Of a stretch of DNA of 35,447 bases, positions 32,117 through 35,447 are shown piece by piece. Location: contig JAIEBI010000029.1 in assembly GCA_029070965.1 (NCBI GenBank), positions 1 to 35,447 of the forward strand. The letters are read 5' to 3'. This DNA comes from Clostridiales bacterium. Lineage in GTDB: Bacteria; Bacillota; Clostridia; Christensenellales; Pumilibacteraceae. The position numbers and the translations under genes were made by a program. Positions within the stretch are counted from its first letter, which is position 1. Every line of letters begins with the position of its first letter. The notes beneath the pieces are model-generated. The model was not told where the DNA came from and made no database searches. It saw only the letters and a program-made list of their open reading frames with translations.

Positions 32117-32602
32117 ATGATAACATTTAGTGGTGAAGTTTCGGATAACGCTAAACTGTATAAGAAAAAGGTGGGCGCTAATGCGTTCATGATCGGTGCA
32201 TGTATATTTTCCGTTATATTTTGTATTCCTGTTTTGCTGTTTTGCATTTACTGCGATTGGCTTGCGGCTATGTTTTTTGCACCGTTTGCTGTTATCGTCA
32301 TCGCCGGTATTGTTTATAGATTTGCGCCGACGAATATAAGCAAAGTACAAGCGCCTTTCAAGGTGGAAATTATGCCGGATATTATGTTGTGTACCGGAAA
32401 AACTTTTGAGCACGCACGGTATTACGACGATGTTAAAAAGGTAATCGATTGCGGCGAGTGGTACCATATGGTGTTCTATATGGGGCAAAAAAACTACGAT
32501 TATATTTGTCAAAAGGACTTGATAACAGAGGGGACGATAGAGGAGTTTGAAGAGTATTTTAAGGATAAGCTTGTGCGTAAATTAATTCGACCGGAATTAT
32601 GA
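32117..32602 (+). CDS. Small membrane protein, YcxB-like (paralogue 2)
   Basis: This 161-residue protein is clearly homologous over its whole length to the product of 29997-30482. Shared blocks are ITFSGEVSDNAK (against IVFSGAVSDNAR), the two-helix hairpin, YYDDVKKV, CGEWYHMVFY (against YGEWYHMVFY) and an almost identical end, CQKDLITEGTIEEFEE. The ATG at 32117 is chosen because AAGGAG ends 8 bases before it; the in-frame GTG at 32108 overlaps that site. Only 8 bases separate the upstream stop from this ribosome site region. At DNA level the two copies are far more alike at the 3' end than at the 5' end. Confidence 0.82.
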   Translation: MITFSGEVSDNAKLYKKKVGANAFMIGACIFSVIFCIPVLLFCIYCDWLAAMFFAPFAVIVIAGIVYRFAPTNISKVQAPFKVEIMPDIMLCTGKTFEHARYYDDVKKVIDCGEWYHMVFYMGQKNYDYICQKDLITEGTIEEFEEYFKDKLVRKLIRPEL

Positions 32603-32622
32603 ATTCCAAATTGGAAATTATG

Positions 32623-32652
32623 TTGACAAAGCGTATACGCTTATGTTACAAT
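32623..32652 (+). promoter_or_regulatory. Sigma-A promoter of the CNNM/CorC gene
   Basis: TTGACA (32623-32628) and TACAAT (32647-32652) are separated by 18 bp. The ATG is 45 nt downstream of the -10. Confidence 0.75.
32629..32642. promoter_or_regulatory. 14-bp perfect palindrome in the promoter spacer
   Basis: AAGCGTATACGCTT occupies the space between -35 and -10 almost completely. This is a typical position for a repressor or MerR-type activator operator. Confidence 0.65.
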
Positions 32653-32697
32653 TAAGTCACTCAAAAAATATTTAACGGAGTATAACAGTCGTCCATT

Positions 32698-33978
32698 ATG
32701 GACCCATCTAATTTAAGTGTAATGACCTCTACGCAAGTCGGACTTTTGATAGTCCTTATAGTACTTGTGTTTTTATCAGCATTTTTCTCGGCTGCCGAAA
32801 CGGCGTTTACCAGCGTCAACCGCGTTAGGCTGCACACGCTGGAAGCAAACGGCGTTAAGTGGGCAAAGCGCGTCGGCAAGATGATAGACGCGTACGACAA
32901 GCTTATCACGACCATACTTATCGGCAACAACATTGTCAATATCGTAGCGTCCTCGCTTGCGACGATATTGTTTGTGCAACTAATAGGCGGCTCGACGGGC
33001 GTTACGGTGTCCACCGTGGTAGTTACCTTGTCGGTTCTTATATTCGGCGAAATCACGCCCAAAACGATAGCGAAGGAACACCCCGAGGGCTTTGTGCGCA
33101 TGTTCAGCGGGCTTATATTCGCGCTCGAAATTTTGTTCTTTCCGCTCACGTGGATCTTTTCGCAATGGAAAAAACTGTTGCTTAAAATATTCAAGTTTAA
33201 AAAGACCCCGGGCATTACCGAGGACGAGCTGTTGACGTACGTGGAAACTGCGCACAACGAGGGCGGTATCGACGAGCACGAATCCGAGCTTATCCGCTCG
33301 GCTATCGAGTTTGAGGACTTGGATATAGGCGACATCATGACCCACCGCGTAAACGTGGTTGCAGTCAGCGACGACGAGGACATGGACGAGGTCGCCAAAA
33401 AGTTCCGCGACAACAGCTATTCGCGCATGCCTGTTTACAACGGCACTATCGATACCATAACGGGTATTGTACACGAAAAAGACTTTCTTATAGCCAAGCT
33501 GGACGGTGCGACCGACTTTAAGGCGTGCGTGCAAAACACCGTGTGGCTGTCCGAAAACATGAAAATCTCCGCCGCGCTCCGCATGATGCAAAAGGGCAAA
33601 ATACACATGGCGGTCGTCGTGGACGAGTACGGCGGCACGAGCGGTATCGTCACTATGGAGGACATACTTGAGGAGCTTGTCGGCGAAATATACGACGAGC
33701 ACGACGAGGTGGAGGAGTTCATTAAAAAGACGGACGACAACACTTACGTTGTGAACGGTAACGCGCCGCTACTCGACGTGTTCGACTATATCGGCATAGA
33801 CGTGCGCGAGGACTTCGAGTCGGCGTCCGTCGGCGGCTGGGTGACCGAGCAAATGGAAAAAATCCCCGTGGCGGGAGAGTGCTTCGATTACGAGCGCCTA
33901 CACATAGTGGTAACACGCTCCACGCAAAAGCGCGTTTCCGAGGTTAAAATAACGGTATCGCCCGAAGAAGACGAGTAA
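32698..33978 (+). CDS. CNNM/CorC (hemolysin) family cation transport protein
   Basis: This 426-residue protein has the standard three parts. The DUF21 membrane domain (about 1-150) carries SAAETAFTSVNRVRL, IGNNIVNIVASSLAT and FGEITPKTIAKEHPE. A CBS pair (about 205-325) carries DIMTHRVNVVAV, RDNSYSRMPVYN and MAVVVDEYGGTSGIVTMEDILEELVGEI. The C-terminal CorC_HlyC domain (about 340-422) carries DVFDYIGIDV and GGWVTEQM. Family members bind Mg-ATP through CBS and export Mg2+ or Na+; the name hemolysin is historical. The ATG has GGAG 18 bases upstream, further than usual. The promoter contains a perfect palindrome. Confidence 0.93.
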   Translation: MDPSNLSVMTSTQVGLLIVLIVLVFLSAFFSAAETAFTSVNRVRLHTLEANGVKWAKRVGKMIDAYDKLITTILIGNNIVNIVASSLATILFVQLIGGSTGVTVSTVVVTLSVLIFGEITPKTIAKEHPEGFVRMFSGLIFALEILFFPLTWIFSQWKKLLLKIFKFKKTPGITEDELLTYVETAHNEGGIDEHESELIRSAIEFEDLDIGDIMTHRVNVVAVSDDEDMDEVAKKFRDNSYSRMPVYNGTIDTITGIVHEKDFLIAKLDGATDFKACVQNTVWLSENMKISAALRMMQKGKIHMAVVVDEYGGTSGIVTMEDILEELVGEIYDEHDEVEEFIKKTDDNTYVVNGNAPLLDVFDYIGIDVREDFESASVGGWVTEQMEKIPVAGECFDYERLHIVVTRSTQKRVSEVKITVSPEEDE

Positions 33979-33981
33979 ACA

Positions 33982-34006
33982 AAAAATCCGCAGTTGCGGA
34001 TTTTTT
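33982..34006. terminator. Bidirectional terminator between convergent genes
   Basis: AAAAATCCGC/GCGGATTTTT is a 10-bp stem with an AGTT loop and T runs on both strands. The minus-strand HAD gene's stop codon lies just next to it. Confidence 0.92.
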
Positions 34007-34649
34007 ATTTGCTTAATATTTTAACAACGTCTTGTGGCGTGTCGGCTATATAGTCCGCGCCGGCGGCGGTGTGTTCTTGCAAATCCCCGTAGCCGTACAG
34101 CACGCCCATGGATTTCAGCCCGCACTGCTTTGCGCCGAATATATCGTGGTTGCGGTCGCCGATCATAATCGTATCGGCTTTGTCTATGCCTGTGCTTGCT
34201 ATGGCGTAATCTATAACGGCGGCCTTCTTTGTTCGGCTACTGTCCATAGACGCGCCCGCGACGAATACAAAGTATTTGGCTAAGTCAAAGTGTTCTGCTA
34301 TGCGGCGGGCGAATAGCTCGGGCTTGCTTGTCGCCACGATTAGCGTTTTACCCATATCGTTTAACCGTTGTAGCATTTGCGGCACGCCGTCGTATACGCT
34401 GTTTTCCTTCCAACCGCGATCGGCAAAGTATTCGCGGTACAGCGTTATTGCACGCTCTACTTTTTGCTCGTCGCCGTCGAATATCTTTCCGAACGAATCG
34501 TACAGCGGCGGACCTACAAAAAAGTTGAGGTTGGATTTATTGTACTTTGTCACGCCCATTTTGTGCAATGCGTACAGCGCGGAGTTGGTTATGCCGTCAA
34601 ACGAGTCGGTGAGCGTGCCGTCCAAATCGAATAGAATATTTTTGAACAT
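34005..34649 (-). CDS. HAD family hydrolase, phosphoglycolate phosphatase-like
   Basis: This 214-residue HAD phosphatase has a C1 cap. Motif I is FDLDGTLTDS (Asp 7 nucleophile, Asp 9), motif II is LIVATSKPE, motif III is the Lys in SSRTKKAAVIDYA, and motif IV is MIGDRNHDIFGAK. The cap region and length fit the Gph/PpaX/5'-nucleotidase-like subgroup. The substrate cannot be read from sequence. It starts 4 bp after the stop of the TtcA-like gene on the same strand, so the two are cotranscribed. Confidence 0.9.
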   Translation of the reverse strand: MFKNILFDLDGTLTDSFDGITNSALYALHKMGVTKYNKSNLNFFVGPPLYDSFGKIFDGDEQKVERAITLYREYFADRGWKENSVYDGVPQMLQRLNDMGKTLIVATSKPELFARRIAEHFDLAKYFVFVAGASMDSSRTKKAAVIDYAIASTGIDKADTIMIGDRNHDIFGAKQCGLKSMGVLYGYGDLQEHTAAGADYIADTPQDVVKILSK

Positions 34650-34652
34650 AAT

Positions 34653-35372
34653 CTAATCCTTTTTGAGCAAGTTGTTGCGCTCGGGGTGGGTGAGCGCCGA
34701 GTGCGCGCGCTCGAACGCGTCTGGCGTAACCTTACACATTTCGGCAATTAGCGATTTCATTGTTTCGCGCTCGGTGTTGCCGTTGGCGGGGCAAGGGTTG
34801 TGAATGACTGTAATATCGTTTTCCCGCACAAACGCCGCCGTTTCCTTTTCGCGCACGTACAACAGCGGGCGAATTAGCTTTATGCCCGCGCGGTCGAGGT
34901 ACGATTTCGGTTGAAGGGTATTCAACCGTCCTTCGTACAGCATGCTAAGTAGGAAGGTTTCCACCATGTCGTCGGCGTTGTGCCCGAGCGCAAGCACGTT
35001 GTAGCCTAATTCTATCAGCTTGTTGTCAAGCGCGCCGCGCCGCATTTTTGCGCACAGCGAGCACGGGTTCTTTTCCTTGCGCTCCTCGAACACTATGGGC
35101 GCGATTTGCGTTTCCACTATGTGCAGCGGCACGTTCAGCTTTTCGCACATAGGTGCGAGCGGGGAAAAGTCGCATCCCGCGCCTGCGTCTATAACTACCG
35201 CGCACAGCTCGAACGGATTAGGGCAAAATCTGCGGTAGCCGGCAAGCGCAAAAAGAAGCGCAAGCGAATCCTTGCCGCCCGAAAGTCCCACCGCTATGCG
35301 GTCGCCGGACTCTATCAATCCGAAGTCGGCGTCGCATTTGCGCACCAACGAAAGTAGTTTTTGTAGTTTCAT
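34653..35372 (-). CDS. TtcA-like tRNA 2-thiolation ATPase
   Basis: This 239-residue N-type ATP pyrophosphatase has the PP-loop SGGKDS at residues 31-36. A Cys pair in NPCSLCAKMRRG (near residue 105) and a third Cys in NPCPANG fit the three cysteines that hold the Fe-S cluster in TtcA-type enzymes, which thiolate C32 of tRNA. GHNADDMVETFLLSMLYEGRL is the family's adenylation loop. It is shorter than E. coli TtcA (311 residues), as is common in Bacillota. I start at the ATG at 35370-35372, where MKLQKLLSL begins. A promoter -10 ends 7 nt upstream and no ribosome site is seen, so the message may be leaderless. Confidence 0.9.
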   Translation of the reverse strand: MKLQKLLSLVRKCDADFGLIESGDRIAVGLSGGKDSLALLFALAGYRRFCPNPFELCAVVIDAGAGCDFSPLAPMCEKLNVPLHIVETQIAPIVFEERKEKNPCSLCAKMRRGALDNKLIELGYNVLALGHNADDMVETFLLSMLYEGRLNTLQPKSYLDRAGIKLIRPLLYVREKETAAFVRENDITVIHNPCPANGNTERETMKSLIAEMCKVTPDAFERAHSALTHPERNNLLKKD

Positions 35373-35379
35373 AATAATC

Positions 35380-35408
35380 ATTATAAAGCAACTTGGAAAA
35401 TATTGCAA
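35380..35408 (-). promoter_or_regulatory. Sigma-A promoter of the ttcA-like gene, leaderless start
   Basis: On the minus strand, TTGCAA (35403-35408) and TATAAT (35380-35385) have a 17-bp spacer. The ATG begins 7 nt after the -10, at the expected transcription start. Confidence 0.6.
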
Positions 35409-35414
35409 TTAATT

Positions 35415-35447
35415 GAATTAAGAATTCAGAATTAAGAATTCAGAATT
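35415..35447. repeat. Tandem GAATTAA/GAATTCA heptamers
   Basis: Two copies of the 14-mer GAATTAAGAATTCA plus GAATT run to the window edge. Related GAATT-rich tags follow stops at 5966, 7888, 22067, 27685, 28372 and 32602. Confidence 0.85.

Noticed and set aside
29997-32602. Prophage or toxin-antitoxin module
   Set aside because: No integrase, structural, toxin or antitoxin motif is visible; the genes are all small membrane proteins with ribosome sites.

Overview
The window looks like the chromosome of an endospore-forming, anaerobic, Gram-positive bacterium of class Clostridia (Bacillota), probably a gut-type lineage with mid GC content. The evidence is a spoIIR-sleB-ypeB run, a yyaC homologue, type III glutamine synthetase, rubrerythrin, a TatD-associated radical SAM protein, and Shine-Dalgarno and -35/-10 promoter signals of Bacillota type. 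I see no rRNA, tRNA, CRISPR array, transposase or phage gene. Assignment below class level is not possible by eye.

Layout. 1-1276: 3' end of an exported repeat protein. 1384-3518 (minus): VTC-domain polyphosphate polymerase, DUF4956 membrane protein and a CPBP protease. 3519-3881: divergent promoters and a long palindromic leader. 3882-5966: glutamine synthetase III. 6167-7888: a membrane protein with Ig-like repeats and a small coiled-coil protein. 8144-10912: a large ABC ATPase/permease fusion. 11078-17181: seven tightly packed genes (metG, tatD, radical SAM, Ca2+/cation antiporter, PH-like membrane protein, DUF3737, MGMT). 17234-19076 (minus): an unrecognised protein and yyaC. 19176-22067: a CvpA-like protein and a conserved hypothetical, separated by an elaborate hairpin cluster. 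22213-25063: spoIIR, sleB, ypeB. 25150-28372: an acidic membrane protein, ROK glucokinase and rubrerythrin. 28436-29977: an orphan histidine kinase. 29997-32602: an AT-rich island of five small membrane proteins, two of them paralogues. 32698-33978: a CNNM/CorC-type protein. 34005-35372 (minus): HAD phosphatase and TtcA-like tRNA thiolase.

How the genes fit together. Sporulation is the clearest theme: spoIIR (forespore signal), sleB/ypeB (cortex lysis at germination) and yyaC. Both spoIIR and yyaC carry sequences matching the forespore sigma-F consensus, each placed 6-7 nt before an ATG. The rest is housekeeping (nitrogen assimilation, translation, DNA and tRNA modification, glucose phosphorylation, oxidative stress) plus unnamed envelope proteins.

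The most unusual observations concern expression signals. Six genes lacking a Shine-Dalgarno sequence have a promoter -10 element 6-11 nt before the start codon, predicting leaderless or near-leaderless mRNAs. Perfect palindromes overlap the promoters of the histidine kinase and the CNNM gene. Large imperfect palindromes or multi-hairpin elements precede glnN, metG and the gene at 20853.
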